From Mytilus edulis (lineage: Eukaryota > Mollusca > Bivalvia > Mytilida > Mytilidae), in assembly GCF_963676685.1 (NCBI RefSeq), contig NC_092355.1:65479006-65543005 (forward strand): 64,000 nucleotides of DNA. The letters are read 5' to 3'. The notes under the pieces are model-generated. The model was given only the letters and a program-made list of their open reading frames with translations. It was not told the origin of the DNA and ran no database searches. Position 1 is the stretch's first letter; each line of letters starts with the position of its first letter. This document shows positions 63,491-64,000 of the stretch, in pieces. The position numbers and the translations under genes are program-made.

Positions 63491-63680
63491 ATGATTAAAC
63501 AAACTTTACTAAAATTGTCCGTTATAAATTTTGAAATTATTATGAAACTAAGTTTTCAACTCCCTCAGGCAAAGTTGGCTCAAAATGAATTTGGCTATTT
63601 ATTTTAGGTATTTTTAACATATAGCTCTTCAACGATTTTCGGTACTTATACATCTTCGAATTTCAAATGTTTGGCTTTGA

Positions 63681-63721
63681 GCGTTCCTGATGAAGATAAA
63701 TCCAGAAACGCGCTTCGGACG
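63681..63721 (+). ncRNA. Hammerhead-like core, family C, copy 2
   Basis: GCGTTC (63681-63686) pairs with GGACG (63717-63721) over five positions including one G-U. CTGATGA lies at 63687-63693 and GAAA at 63705-63708, then CGCGCT and TC, with cleavage expected after 63716. Stem II (AGATAAATCCA) is poor. Confidence 0.6.
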
Positions 63722-64000
63722 AAATAAATTATTAAACGTGTTGTTTTATATTTTTGATGAAAATCCAAGTTGATTTGAAAAAGTTATAGAAAAAATAAAA
63801 GTGTACTATCTCTTTTTCGTCCGAACTGCAAATTCTAGCTTTTTTGACCTAGATTAATTCAATTCTTAAATTTGACAGCAATACAACAAAAAACAAAATG
63901 CCTTGTGATTCAGTAAGATCAATATATTACTAAGATAGATGTATAGTTTAAAGAAAGTCTAAGTTGATTTGAAAAAGTTATTAAAATTTAAAGTGTACTA

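Larger units (their letters stand above)
63095..63752 (+). mobile_element. Dimeric family C hammerhead retroelement
   Basis: Two head-to-tail copies (63095-63410 and 63411-63752) interrupt a satellite unit, flanked by the 8-bp direct repeat TTTGATGA (63087-63094 and 63753-63760). Each copy runs: structured domain with possible pseudoknot, about 200 nt of linker with 'tagctcttcaacg', ribozyme core, then 'aaacgtgttgttttat'. Copy 1 lacks about 36 nt, including the UUCG hairpin that copy 2 keeps. Cleavage-to-cleavage distance is about 349 nt. No ORF of significance. Confidence 0.8.
59570..64000. repeat. ~195-bp satellite array with an orientation switch
   Basis: Units share 'gctgtcaaatttaagaat', 'aaagctaggatttgca', 'gatagtacactttaaat' and 'caaatcaacttggatttt'. 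They lie in plus orientation from 59570 to about 61650 and in minus orientation from about 61700 to the window end. The array is interrupted by a PLE end, a TTAA MITE and a dimeric hammerhead element, and by about 500 bp of unrecognised AT-rich DNA (61880-62400). It runs past the window edge. Confidence 0.8.

Overview
The window looks like nuclear DNA of a marine bivalve, most likely a mussel (Mytilus-like). It is AT-rich and gene-poor and full of short interspersed repeats of a mussel type. Its only recognisable protein genes are typical of expanded bivalve immune families: two Toll-like receptors (TLRs), one interferon-induced very large GTPase (GVIN/VLIG) C-terminus and two DZIP3-like HEPN units. 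No rRNA, tRNA, CRISPR array or prokaryotic operon was seen.

Layout. 599-2731 (+) is a broken TLR, and 32523-34711 (-) is a closely related, less damaged TLR paralogue. Between them lie a 5'-truncated, frameshifted GVIN fragment (11747-13690, -) and two HEPN units (18856-19420 and 19880-20441, -), each ending in a plausible splice donor. All five are damaged to some degree. The rest of the first 42 kb holds degraded pieces of GIY-YIG Penelope-like retroelements (PLEs), terminal-inverted-repeat MITEs, foldback DNA and SINE-like repeats. 41485-42787 is a 1.3-kb hAT-like non-autonomous transposon. 43671-53756 is a recent tandem triplication of a 3.36-kb unit, followed by an older diverged copy (about 53990-57060) and a roughly 100-bp minisatellite. 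59570-64000 is a roughly 195-bp satellite that flips orientation near 61.65-61.70 kb and is interrupted by a PLE 3' end, a TTAA MITE and a dimeric ribozyme element.

The most interesting signal is a dispersed family of roughly 350-nt elements with type I hammerhead ribozyme (HHR) cores. Three sequence families (A, B, C) are present. They keep the CUGANGA and GAAA core boxes, and their stem I pairing is preserved by compensatory changes. In nearly all copies stem III is a self-complementary hexamer (CGCGCG, UGCGCA or AGCGCU), as expected for ribozymes that work as dimers. Families A and C also share a second structured domain: a likely pseudoknot, then a hairpin that in the best copy is capped by C(UUCG)G. 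One full monomer (8311-8665) starts almost at the predicted cleavage site, and 63095-63752 is a head-to-tail dimer flanked by an 8-bp direct repeat. Both suit mobilisation through self-cleaved or circular RNA, possibly by the PLE machinery found nearby. Hammerhead retroelements ('retrozymes') and HHRs within PLEs are known in animals. The pseudoknot/UUCG domain and the three-family covariation are what I would examine first.
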